Source: Lachnospiraceae bacterium | Lineage (GTDB): Bacteria; Bacillota_A; Clostridia; Lachnospirales; Lachnospiraceae | NCBI GenBank assembly: GCA_017996675.1 | Contig: JAGOGN010000116.1 | Span: 1 to 5,288, forward strand | Direction of reading: 5' to 3' | Length of the DNA: 5,288 nucleotides | In this document: one piece after another, positions 1 to 5,288 of the stretch | Layout: the number at the start of each line of letters is the position of its first letter | How positions within the stretch are numbered: position 1 is the stretch's first letter | Notes under the pieces: model-generated | The model's database searches: none | What the model was told of the DNA's origin: nothing | What the model saw: the letters and a program-made list of their open reading frames with translations, nothing else | Made by a program: the position numbers and the translations under genes

Positions 1-10
1 TATTGACCAT
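1..10 (-). CDS. Start of third gene of the flavoenzyme operon (partial; DUF1667 protein by gene order)
   Basis: Only the start codon and the next two codons (Met-Val-Asn) are inside the window. The start is supported by a strong AAAGGAGGGG ribosome binding site at 14-23 (minus strand) and by its position 14 bases after the stop of the preceding oxidoreductase gene, so it is clearly meant to be translated from the same transcript. In related Clostridia the gene following a GlpA-like and an FAD/NAD oxidoreductase gene commonly encodes a small cysteine-containing DUF1667 protein, thought to be an Fe-S subunit. That identity is inferred from gene order only; three codons cannot show it. Confidence 0.6.
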
Positions 11-24
11 TTTCCCCTCCTTTG

Positions 25-1296
25 CTAATCTTCCAACAGCTCAATTTTCAAAATCAGTTCTTTATGTACGAATTCTTTTGAAAATGGTACTTGTACTTTC
101 ATCATTTCTGGTGGCTTGACATTTGTTAGCTTCTTTTCAAAACAAACCTGATCATCTATCCAAAACTTTAACTTTGCCTTTTTTAATTCTCTTTTACTCC
201 GAATATAAAGATTTAGATCTTCCATTTCATTTGAATGATCCTTACCTAACGTAATTCTTTGTGGAACAATGGTTCCCACCTCAGAATTTACCTGGATTGT
301 AATTTCCTTTTCAATTTGGATACTTTGTTTTACATAGTATGCTGCATTTGCTCCTGCCAACATTCCACTTTCAGAAACATAATCTACCAAATCATTCACA
401 TGGAGGGCATTTCCGCAAGAGAAAATTCCTCTTTGGGATGTCATAAAATGTTGATCACAAAGGGGTCCTTTTGTTTTAGGATCTATATTTATCCCCAATG
501 ACTGTGCGATTTCATTTTCTGGGATTAAGCCAACGGATAAAATTAATGCATCGCATTCAATTTGTTGTCTGGTGCCTTCTAACACTTTCATAGACTCATC
601 CACCATGGCAACTTCTACTCCTGTTAACCGTTCATCGCCAAAAACCCTCGTAACGGTATGCGATAAATGAAGCGGAATCTGATAGTCCTCCAGACATTGT
701 ACAAGATTTCGATCCAAACCGCTTGGCGTTGGTTTTACTTCGTAGACACCACAAACACTTGCACCTTCCAAAGTCAATCTTCTTGCCATGATTAAACCAA
801 TATCTCCACTTCCTAAAATAACACATTTTTTAGTTGGCATTTCGCCCAAAATATTGGTCAGATATTGAGCAGTTCCAGCTGTATAGATACCTGCAGGCCT
901 CGTTCCTTGAATCATGACCTGTCTTGCAGTTCGCTCTCTACATCCAGTTGCCAGGATTAAACTTTTTGTCACACATTCTTCTATTCCGTTTTGTGTCACC
1001 AAATATACATGATATTCTCCATGATCTTCCTCTATTTTCGTTACAAAGGTCTGGGTTAAATATGGTATTCCTTCCGATTTAACCTGATCCACATATCGCT
1101 CTGCATATTCTGGTCCGCTCAGCTTTTCGCCAAACTGAATGAGACCAAATCCATCATGGATGCATTGTTTTAAGATTCCGCCTAGGCGTTTCTCTCGCTC
1201 AATGATCAAGACCGAACAGCCCTTCTTGTTCGCTGCAATTGCAGCCGCCATTCCACCAGGACCGCCACCAATGACTAAAACATCTGTCTGTCTCAC
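25..1296 (-). CDS. FAD/NAD(P)-dependent oxidoreductase, second subunit of a GlpA-like dehydrogenase complex
   Basis: A 423-residue two-dinucleotide-fold flavoprotein of the pyridine-nucleotide-disulphide oxidoreductase superfamily, similar in plan to HcnB, OoxA and sarcosine-oxidase-alpha-type subunits. The FAD-binding GGGPGG motif is at residues 10-15 after a hydrophobic strand. ATGCRERTAR (116-125) is the conserved ATG-type FAD region. A second Rossmann motif GSGDIG is at 162-167 for NAD(P). SCGNALHVNDLVDYVSESG (293-311) is the C-terminal FAD contact with the helix that follows. Residues from about 331 form a beta-rich tail, usual in clostridial homologues of this operon. No redox-active CxxC is seen, so this is not a thioredoxin-reductase-like enzyme. 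The start is GTG at 1296, overlapping the TGA of the upstream gene as GTGA, with a GGAGGTGA ribosome binding site at 1301-1308; this implies translational coupling and matched subunit amounts. The likely role is to accept electrons from the GlpA-like subunit and pass them to or from a nicotinamide or other carrier in the cytoplasm. The substrate is unknown. Confidence 0.88.
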   Translation of the reverse strand: MRQTDVLVIGGGPGGMAAAIAANKKGCSVLIIEREKRLGGILKQCIHDGFGLIQFGEKLSGPEYAERYVDQVKSEGIPYLTQTFVTKIEEDHGEYHVYLVTQNGIEECVTKSLILATGCRERTARQVMIQGTRPAGIYTAGTAQYLTNILGEMPTKKCVILGSGDIGLIMARRLTLEGASVCGVYEVKPTPSGLDRNLVQCLEDYQIPLHLSHTVTRVFGDERLTGVEVAMVDESMKVLEGTRQQIECDALILSVGLIPENEIAQSLGINIDPKTKGPLCDQHFMTSQRGIFSCGNALHVNDLVDYVSESGMLAGANAAYYVKQSIQIEKEITIQVNSEVGTIVPQRITLGKDHSNEMEDLNLYIRSKRELKKAKLKFWIDDQVCFEKKLTNVKPPEMMKVQVPFSKEFVHKELILKIELLED

Positions 1297-3008
1297 TTTC
1301 TCACCTCCCTGGATGAACCATAGGACAAGATACTTCCTTCACTACCTTTTCGAACATCGCTCATTGGTATCTGTGCATATTCACTAATAATTTCCATTAT
1401 AAGTGGCATACAAAATCCACCCTGACATCTTCCCATTCCTGGACGTACCCTTCGCTTAATTCCATCTACGGTCAAAACACTAATTGGAGCATTTAATGCA
1501 TCTAAAATCTCACCTTTACTGACCTCTTCACATCGACAAATCATTAAACCATAATCAGGGTTCTGCTTAATTAGTGCATCTCGTTCGTTCATTGGAAGTG
1601 CGGATACATGCGGAATTCCTTGTCGCTTTGGATTAAATCGTTCATTTTCACGGATGAGTATTTCTTTTCGAAGAAACTTTACCGTCATTTGAGCAATATC
1701 CACTGCTACTGCTGGTGCCGTCGTAAGTCCGGGCGATTGGATCCCTGCACAATGAATCAGATTCTTTGTGCGATGCCCAAATTCAATCACGAAATCTTCT
1801 TCAAAAGTTGCCGCTCTTACACCGGTAAAATAGGTGATAATATCGTTTCGGTTTAAATTCGGATCAGTTTTTTGTTGCTTGGAAAAAACACGCTCAATAC
1901 TATCTAAATTTGTAGCAAAGTTTTCCTTCTCATAAGTTTCTACTGCATCTGGTCCCACAAGCAAATTATGATGAACCGTTCGTAAAATTCCGCCGCCCTT
2001 GGAATGGTTGCTCTTTGCATGCAATTCCTTTATGGAAGCAATCGATTGAACTCCTGTCACTATCTTTTTGTCCAAAATCGAATTTGTCCCCCGTCTTGGA
2101 TGAATCGAATAACAATGGTCACCTGCCATTTTTGCTATTTCCTCTGCAAAAACTCCTGCTGCATTAATGACTATTTTCGGATAAATCGTCCCTCTATTTG
2201 TCATAACTTCACGAATGGCTCCATTCTTTACCTTCATCCCAAGAACTGTAGTATTTAGATGCACTGCTGCTCCATTTGCAACTGCATTTTCTGCGTATGC
2301 AATCGTTAAATTATAAGGGCAAACACATCCGGCAGTAGGATTATATAACGCAAATTGAAAATCTGGATTTAGCCCTGGCTCTTTTTGAAACAATTCCGTT
2401 CTCCCAATAATTCTGGTATCCGTTACTTTGCATCGAATGCGCTTTTCCATCGCATAGAGGTGTAAAATCGGTTTTAATTTTCGATTTGTGAATCCAACAT
2501 ACTGACCTCTGCGTTCAAAAGGTACTTGAAGATCCTCACAAATCTGATCAAACATTCGATTTCCTCTGACTACATACTTTTGCTTTAAGCTACCCTTTTT
2601 CAAATCCACGCCTGGATGCACTTCTCCATCATTTCTTCCCGAAGCTTGCATTGCTAGATCAGACTCCTTTTCCAACAACATAACAGATAATTTCCAGCGG
2701 GTCAGTTCACGTGCAATACTTGCGCCACTAATACCTCCACCAATAATTAAAACATCTGGTTTACTTCCATCAAGACTATGATCTGACTTGTTTGATGATC
2801 GCATTTTCTGATGGTTGGCTTCTTTACATTCAAGTAAGTTCACTACTCGCTTACCCTTTATTTTCCCTACACATTGAAAACAAGCCTTTAAAACTTCCTC
2901 CCAAGTAGCGACGGTTCCGCACACCTTCAAACAGTCTGGTTCTTCTTCTAAATAGATCGTTGTTGAGATTTGATCTTTTAATTTTTTTTCTAACTTTTGA
3001 AGATTCAT
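1293..3008 (-). CDS. GlpA/L-2-hydroxyglutarate-dehydrogenase-like FAD oxidoreductase with BFD-like [2Fe-2S] domain and N-terminal extension
   Basis: A 571-residue catalytic flavoprotein. Residues 1-80 form an extension absent from ordinary GlpA proteins; its pattern of strand, LKVCGTVATWEE, helix and KRVVNLLE resembles a BON domain. The DAO-type FAD domain follows: DVLIIGGGISGASIARE (85-101), the substrate/FAD loop ASGRNDGEVHPG (122-133), the GN at 149-150, LVGPDAVE (350-357) and AGIQSPGLTTAPAVA (421-435). These are the landmarks of the GlpA and L-2-hydroxyglutarate dehydrogenase branch. The C-terminal BFD-like [2Fe-2S] domain has four candidate ligands, C491 and C493 (CRC), then C528 and C533 (GRCQGGFC). 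The enzyme probably oxidises a hydroxy- or amino-acid-like or polyol-phosphate substrate and passes electrons through the Fe-S centre to the next subunit. Start ATG at 3008 has an AAAGGAG ribosome binding site at 3015-3021 and is first in the operon, behind a strong promoter and a TetR-type operator. No glycerol kinase or glycerol facilitator gene lies nearby, so a glycerol-3-phosphate role is possible but not supported here. Confidence 0.88.
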   Translation of the reverse strand: MNLQKLEKKLKDQISTTIYLEEEPDCLKVCGTVATWEEVLKACFQCVGKIKGKRVVNLLECKEANHQKMRSSNKSDHSLDGSKPDVLIIGGGISGASIARELTRWKLSVMLLEKESDLAMQASGRNDGEVHPGVDLKKGSLKQKYVVRGNRMFDQICEDLQVPFERRGQYVGFTNRKLKPILHLYAMEKRIRCKVTDTRIIGRTELFQKEPGLNPDFQFALYNPTAGCVCPYNLTIAYAENAVANGAAVHLNTTVLGMKVKNGAIREVMTNRGTIYPKIVINAAGVFAEEIAKMAGDHCYSIHPRRGTNSILDKKIVTGVQSIASIKELHAKSNHSKGGGILRTVHHNLLVGPDAVETYEKENFATNLDSIERVFSKQQKTDPNLNRNDIITYFTGVRAATFEEDFVIEFGHRTKNLIHCAGIQSPGLTTAPAVAVDIAQMTVKFLRKEILIRENERFNPKRQGIPHVSALPMNERDALIKQNPDYGLMICRCEEVSKGEILDALNAPISVLTVDGIKRRVRPGMGRCQGGFCMPLIMEIISEYAQIPMSDVRKGSEGSILSYGSSREVRK

Positions 3009-3022
3009 GACTGGCTCCTTTC

Positions 3023-3042
3023 AGTCGGTCGTGCGACCGACT
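3023..3042. promoter_or_regulatory. TetR-type operator (perfect 9-base inverted repeat)
   Basis: The arms AGTCGGTCG (3023-3031) and CGACCGACT (3034-3042) are exact reverse complements around a 2-base centre TG. Length, symmetry and the GGTCG/CGACC core are typical of TetR-family operators. The repeat stands out as GC-rich inside an AT-rich intergenic region. It starts about 6 bases downstream of the predicted start point of the flavoenzyme operon and ends one base before that operon's ribosome binding site, so a bound repressor would block leftward transcription. The TetR-family gene beginning at 3137 is the obvious partner. Assignment of this regulator to this site is inference. Confidence 0.82.
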
Positions 3043-3054
3043 ATTGTTTCAAAT

Positions 3055-3083
3055 ATTTTATCATGTAGGATTTCTTTTGTCAA
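3055..3083 (-). promoter_or_regulatory. Promoter of the flavoenzyme operon
   Basis: On the minus strand there is a perfect -35 box TTGACA (3078-3083), a spacer of exactly 17 bases and a -10 box TAAAAT (3055-3060, 5 of 6 consensus). Predicted start of transcription is near 3048, giving a leader of about 40 bases that contains the operator palindrome and the ribosome binding site. The near-consensus strength fits a promoter normally held down by a repressor. Confidence 0.8.
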
Positions 3084-3106
3084 TTTATCTTATCTTGTGA
3101 TAAAAT
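3077..3106 (+). promoter_or_regulatory. Promoter of the TetR-family gene (divergent, shared -35 region)
   Basis: On the plus strand TTGTCA (3077-3082) is followed after 18 bases by TAAAAT (3101-3106), preceded directly by TGA, which gives an extended -10. Its -35 box overlaps the -35 box of the leftward promoter, so the two polymerases would compete. Predicted transcription starts close to 3113, which argues against the in-frame ATG at 3113 and for the ATG at 3137 as the regulator start. A short imperfect dyad TTATC-TTGT-GATAA (3090-3103) overlaps the -10 and could be a second, weaker site, but it is too AT-rich to call. Confidence 0.6.
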
Positions 3107-3136
3107 AAATTTATGATTACAAAGAAAGGAGCTCTT

Positions 3137-3697
3137 ATGGCATCACCAAGATCAGATAATGTACGAAAATTGATTTTAGATACAACAGAAACACTTTTAG
3201 AAAATCACAAGCTTTCTGGATTATCTTTAGCAACCATTGCCTCTACTGCAGGAATATCCAAGGGAACTCTCTATTACCACTATAAAACGAAGAATGACAT
3301 TTTACTTGATATGATGGATAGCTATTTAAAAGAGCAATTTGAAGATTTAATTCGATGGACAGATAATATAAATAAAGATACCTCTCTTCACAGGATGGTG
3401 AAATACATTCTGGAACGAGATATTTCGACAATTCGAATGCGCTTACACTTTTTTTATGATGCTTCCCTTGGAAATGAAGAAATTAGAAAACAGTTACTGG
3501 ATCGCTATCAGGAATTTGCCTCTATTTTTACTGAAAAGATTTCCAAACGAACAACTCGAATCTCACCAGAATATTTGTCTTGGTTTTTACTCATTTTGTC
3601 TGACGGACTTTTTATCCATCAAACGATAGGAAATCCTATGATTAATGTGGAAGAATTTATACTAGAAACAGCTCGATTGATTGATGCAATGTCCTAA
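3137..3697 (+). CDS. TetR/AcrR-family transcriptional regulator
   Basis: A 186-residue protein of normal TetR length. The N-terminal helix-turn-helix is clear: residues LSLATIASTAGISKGTLYYH, followed by YKTKNDILLDMM, match the TetR_N signature (A..AGVSKGTLYYYFKSKE). The remaining two thirds are helical, as expected for a ligand-binding and dimerisation domain; its ligand cannot be read from the sequence. An ATG at 3113 would add eight residues, but 3137 is preferred because it has an AAAGGAG ribosome binding site at 3125-3131 with 5-base spacing, and because the predicted promoter starts transcription at about 3113. It is divergent from the flavoenzyme operon, with a perfect palindromic operator between them, so it most likely represses that operon and releases on binding a substrate or related metabolite. 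It may also affect its own promoter or the ECF gene downstream. Confidence 0.93.
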   Translation: MASPRSDNVRKLILDTTETLLENHKLSGLSLATIASTAGISKGTLYYHYKTKNDILLDMMDSYLKEQFEDLIRWTDNINKDTSLHRMVKYILERDISTIRMRLHFFYDASLGNEEIRKQLLDRYQEFASIFTEKISKRTTRISPEYLSWFLLILSDGLFIHQTIGNPMINVEEFILETARLIDAMS

Positions 3698-3719
3698 GTT
3701 ATTCCAACTGGACTGCATC

Positions 3720-3763
3720 TGACCATATCAATTTATTTCAAATTGACTATTTTCACATGGTCA
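3720..3763. repeat. Nested inverted repeats in the promoter region of the ECF gene
   Basis: The outer arms TGACCAT (3720-3726) and ATGGTCA (3757-3763) are exact complements 30 bases apart. Within them TCAATTT (3728-3734) and AAATTGA (3740-3746) form a 7-base stem with a 5-base loop. The right outer arm lies between the -35 and -10 boxes of the candidate ECF promoter, so this could be an operator or a leader structure. It lacks a U-run and so does not look like a terminator for the regulator gene. Function is unknown, and chance cannot be excluded for the AT-rich inner stem. Confidence 0.4.
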
Positions 3764-3778
3764 CTCCCCTTGTATGAT
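3750..3778 (+). promoter_or_regulatory. Candidate promoter of the ECF S-component gene
   Basis: TTTTCA (3750-3755) and TATGAT (3773-3778) are separated by 17 bases; the -10 box matches consensus at 5 of 6 and the -35 at 4 of 6. Transcription would start near 3785, just ahead of a GGGAGG ribosome binding site at 3794-3799. Read-through from the TetR-family gene is an alternative, since no convincing terminator lies between the two. Confidence 0.45.
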
Positions 3779-3807
3779 GTATTTAATATAAATGGGAGGT
3801 TTTTCGT

Positions 3808-4383
3808 ATGAAACAAACACAGAAAATGGTTCTTGCAGCATTATTTGCTGCTTTTTGTTGCGTAGCAACAATGGTTATCAAATTTACACCACCTGGAACA
3901 TTAGGTTACATCCACTTAGGAGATGCATTGGTTTTACTTTCCGGAATTGTACTTGGTCCAATTTACGGTGGGTTAGCAGCTGGAATTGGTTCCATGATGG
4001 CTGACATTTTAAGCGGTTATGCCATGTGGGCACCTGGTACTTTTTTAATTAAAGCGATTTGTGCTATTCTTGCAGGTTGGATGTTCCGCAAATTCAAAGT
4101 AATTCGGAAGAATAATTCTTTTTCTTTACTCAAATTGATTGTACTGACACTTATTCCAGAACTATTTATGGTTGGTGCCTATTTCCTTTATGGAAGTTTT
4201 TTAATGTTTGCCATTACTGGAGATCACAAAACGATGATTGCCGCTCTTAGCTCCTCCATGACCGGTATTCCTGCAAACCTTGTTCAAGGACTTGTTGGTA
4301 TCATCATCGCTTGTTTGTTAGTTCCAATCTTTTTAAAAATTCCAGATATTCGTGCATTTATGCTTCAAGAATCGAAATCATAA
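3808..4383 (+). CDS. ECF transporter S component (substrate-binding membrane subunit)
   Basis: A 191-residue integral membrane protein with about six hydrophobic segments (roughly residues 7-25, 38-50, 52-70, 77-93, 107-132, 155-177), the usual size and shape of an S component of energy-coupling factor importers. The stretch from GYIHLGDALVLLSG through GPIYGGLAAGIGS, DILSGYAMWAPGT and FLIKAICA matches the ECF-type riboflavin/HMP-like S-component family (PF07155-type: LGD, GxxxGxxGGxGS, DxxxGY..W.PGT, IKG). Such proteins bind a vitamin or precursor (hydroxymethylpyrimidine, pyridoxine and similar) and use a shared EcfA/EcfA'/EcfT energising module encoded elsewhere; none is present here. The ligand is not decided by the sequence. 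The basic stretch RKFKVIRKNN (94-103) is a cytoplasmic loop. Start ATG has GGGAGG 8 bases upstream. It lies 110 bases after the TetR-family gene on the same strand, so co-regulation is possible. Expression ends at the hairpin at 4435-4480. Confidence 0.88.
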   Translation: MKQTQKMVLAALFAAFCCVATMVIKFTPPGTLGYIHLGDALVLLSGIVLGPIYGGLAAGIGSMMADILSGYAMWAPGTFLIKAICAILAGWMFRKFKVIRKNNSFSLLKLIVLTLIPELFMVGAYFLYGSFLMFAITGDHKTMIAALSSSMTGIPANLVQGLVGIIIACLLVPIFLKIPDIRAFMLQESKS

Positions 4384-4434
4384 ATTACATTTTTAAATGA
4401 ACCTATGAAAGTAGTTTTGTAATACGTCTCTACA

Positions 4435-4480
4435 AAAAAGGACTTTCCGCTGCACGAACGTGCTTTGGAAAGTCCTTTTT
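4435..4480. terminator. Bidirectional intrinsic terminator between convergent genes
   Basis: A perfect 14-base stem pairs AAAAAGGACTTTCC (4435-4448) with GGAAAGTCCTTTTT (4467-4480). Inside the loop a second stem GCACG/CGTGC (4452-4456 with 4459-4463) closes on a very small loop. The stem ends in a T-run on the plus strand and in six Ts on the minus strand, so it can stop transcription from both the ECF gene and the cysteine-cluster gene. Its right arm overlaps the TAA stop codon of the minus-strand gene (4479-4481). Confidence 0.93.
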
Positions 4481-5129
4481 ATAGTTCAAGTTGATGTAAC
4501 CTTTCATAATACTGCTCAAAAAAGTCACGATTTTCATCATAAGGCAACTGAAAAAAAAGTTGCAACATCTTCACATTATGTGCACTTTGCCATTCAAATC
4601 CTAGTTCATTCCCCGCCTTTTCCATTTCCTTCAATAAATCATGCCAGGATAGTATGAATGCTTCGTACGCAGAAAGGTTTGGAATACCTAGCCATTTCTT
4701 GATTTTGGTCTTCGACTTTCCGCCCTTTGTACATGCAGTGTTTTGATGAAAATAAGAAAAAGAATCATTTTCGTAGATTCTTCCTAATGGAAACAATCTG
4801 CAAAACCCTGGACGAATGGAATGAATTTTACATCTACCATCCTCTGATAAAAAACTACAGTTCAACTCTTCTTGACACATTTTTAAATGCGGAAGGATAA
4901 CCTGATGAATGACACCTAATGAAATCTCTTGATCAAGAAAAGATTCAAACGTTCTTTTCAAGTGAACGGTAAGCATAAAAACATCATAGGGGTCCAGTAA
5001 TATGGAATCCCCCATGTCCTTACAACAGTCACTACAACCTTTGCACTCTTCACATTCAAGTTTCACTAAATCATTCGATAAATAGCGCTTTCCATCCGAT
5101 ATTAGTTCAATATCAACTTCTCTTTCCAC
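4479..5129 (-). CDS. YkgJ-family CxxCxxCC cysteine-cluster protein
   Basis: A 216-residue soluble protein of the YkgJ / CxxCxxCC (PF03692) family, thought to bind zinc or an Fe-S cluster; no reaction is established for most members. The N-terminal cluster CEECKGCSDCC places cysteines at 26, 29, 32, 35 and 36. It is followed by LLDPYDVFML (44-53), the typical segment after the cluster. A second group, C91, C100, H103, C110 and C133, sits in CSFLSEDGRCKIHSIRPGFCRLFPLG, where RPxxCRxFP is the family's most recognisable motif. The C-terminal 80 residues are helical and charged. The start is GTG at 5129, with AAGAGG at 5136-5141 and 6-base spacing; no ATG near that point is better placed. It follows the PspC-domain gene by 15 bases, so the two probably form an operon whose promoter is beyond the right edge. 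The stop codon is part of the terminator hairpin. Confidence 0.88.
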   Translation of the reverse strand: MEREVDIELISDGKRYLSNDLVKLECEECKGCSDCCKDMGDSILLDPYDVFMLTVHLKRTFESFLDQEISLGVIHQVILPHLKMCQEELNCSFLSEDGRCKIHSIRPGFCRLFPLGRIYENDSFSYFHQNTACTKGGKSKTKIKKWLGIPNLSAYEAFILSWHDLLKEMEKAGNELGFEWQSAHNVKMLQLFFQLPYDENRDFFEQYYERLHQLEL

Positions 5130-5144
5130 TTTTAACCTCTTATC

Positions 5145-5288
5145 TTACTCGTTTTCGTATGGTTCCATTGGAATAATTAAAGCAGCTCCTAAATAAAGCA
5201 GTATACCTGTTCCACTTAAGATAATGAGTAGAATGATCAAACGGACTAACGTTGGGTCAACATCTAAATATTCGCCGATTCCACCGCC
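5145..5288 (-). CDS. PspC-domain membrane protein (C-terminal part, cut by the window edge)
   Basis: The last 47 codons are visible and stay open to the right edge. They encode GGGIGEYLDVDPTLVRLI, then a hydrophobic membrane segment LLIILSGTGILLYLGAALIIP and a short acidic tail MEPYENE. This matches the PspC domain (PF04024: GV.AGLAEYFGIDPTLVRL... GGSGILLYLI.WIIVP), a small inner-membrane protein of the phage-shock/envelope-stress type. The N-terminus, any other domains and the start are outside the window. The stop TAA is at 5145-5147, and the ribosome binding site for the downstream YkgJ-family gene lies in the 15-base gap that follows, which suggests co-transcription. Confidence 0.85.
   Translation of the reverse strand, partial: GGGIGEYLDVDPTLVRLIILLIILSGTGILLYLGAALIIPMEPYENE

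Noticed and set aside
1139..1387. Open frame on the plus strand opposite the two oxidoreductase genes; similar frames at 259-501, 1608-1856 and 2004-2258.
   Set aside because: They are antisense to well-supported genes, have no recognisable domain and are cysteine- and serine-rich in the way of chance reverse-strand translations.
3090..3103. Dyad TTATC-TTGT-GATAA over the -10 box of the regulator promoter, considered as a second operator.
   Set aside because: Five-base AT-rich arms are expected by chance in such sequence and do not resemble the GGTCG/CGACC operator.
3113..3136. Upstream in-frame ATG that would lengthen the TetR-family protein by eight residues (MITKKGAL).
   Set aside because: No ribosome binding site precedes it, it coincides with the predicted transcription start, and a good AAAGGAG site lies 5 bases ahead of the ATG at 3137.
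3691..3713. Imperfect hairpin GTCC-TA-AGTT...AACT-GGAC at the end of the TetR-family gene, considered as its terminator.
   Set aside because: The stem is short and bulged and is not followed by a T-run.
3698..3807. Possible riboswitch (TPP or FMN type) ahead of the ECF S-component gene.
   Set aside because: The leader from the likely start point is only about 23 bases, and none of the conserved TPP (CUGAGA, ACCUGAU) or FMN core motifs is present.
3792..4004. Second plus-strand frame overlapping the start of the ECF gene.
   Set aside because: It starts inside the ribosome binding region of the ECF gene and encodes no recognisable protein; the overlapping frame has clear family motifs.
4460..4657. 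Plus-strand frame beginning in the terminator loop.
   Set aside because: It starts inside the hairpin and lies antisense to the conserved cysteine-cluster gene.

Overview
This window looks like chromosomal DNA from an anaerobic, low-GC Firmicute, most likely a member of Clostridia (possibly Lachnospiraceae). The reasons are the AT-rich codon use, strong AGGAGG-type ribosome binding sites, near-consensus housekeeping (sigma-A type) promoters, and the gene families present. This placement is inference from style; there is no marker gene in the window. No mobile element, CRISPR array, rRNA or tRNA was seen.

Left part (1-3008, minus strand): a flavoenzyme operon read right to left. Its first gene is a 571-residue GlpA/L-2-hydroxyglutarate-dehydrogenase-type FAD oxidoreductase. 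It has a C-terminal BFD-like [2Fe-2S] domain and an unusual N-terminal extension of about 80 residues that resembles a BON domain. The second gene, joined by a 4-base GTGA overlap, is a 423-residue FAD/NAD(P)-dependent oxidoreductase of the HcnB/OoxA type. A third gene begins at position 10 and runs off the left edge. In related Clostridia this slot usually holds a small cysteine-containing DUF1667 protein. The genes look like subunits of one dehydrogenase complex passing electrons from a substrate through FAD and Fe-S to a second flavin/pyridine nucleotide. The substrate is not shown by the sequence.

Centre (3009-3136): a compact divergent control region. Two back-to-back promoters share overlapping -35 boxes. 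A perfect 9+9 base inverted repeat, a textbook TetR-type operator, lies just downstream of the predicted operon start point. To its right (3137-3697, plus strand) is a TetR-family regulator, the obvious candidate to bind it.

Right part: after the regulator comes an ECF transporter S component (3808-4383, plus), a small-molecule/vitamin uptake protein with its own likely promoter and an inverted repeat around it. It converges on a minus-strand pair: a YkgJ-type CxxCxxCC cysteine-cluster protein (4479-5129, GTG start) and, upstream of it, the C-terminal end of a PspC-domain membrane protein (5145-5288, cut by the right edge). A strong two-tier hairpin between the convergent genes (4435-4480) serves as a terminator on both strands and overlaps the stop codon of the cysteine-cluster gene.

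The most notable points are the regulator/operator/operon unit controlling a flavoenzyme complex of unknown substrate, and the N-terminal fusion on its catalytic subunit.
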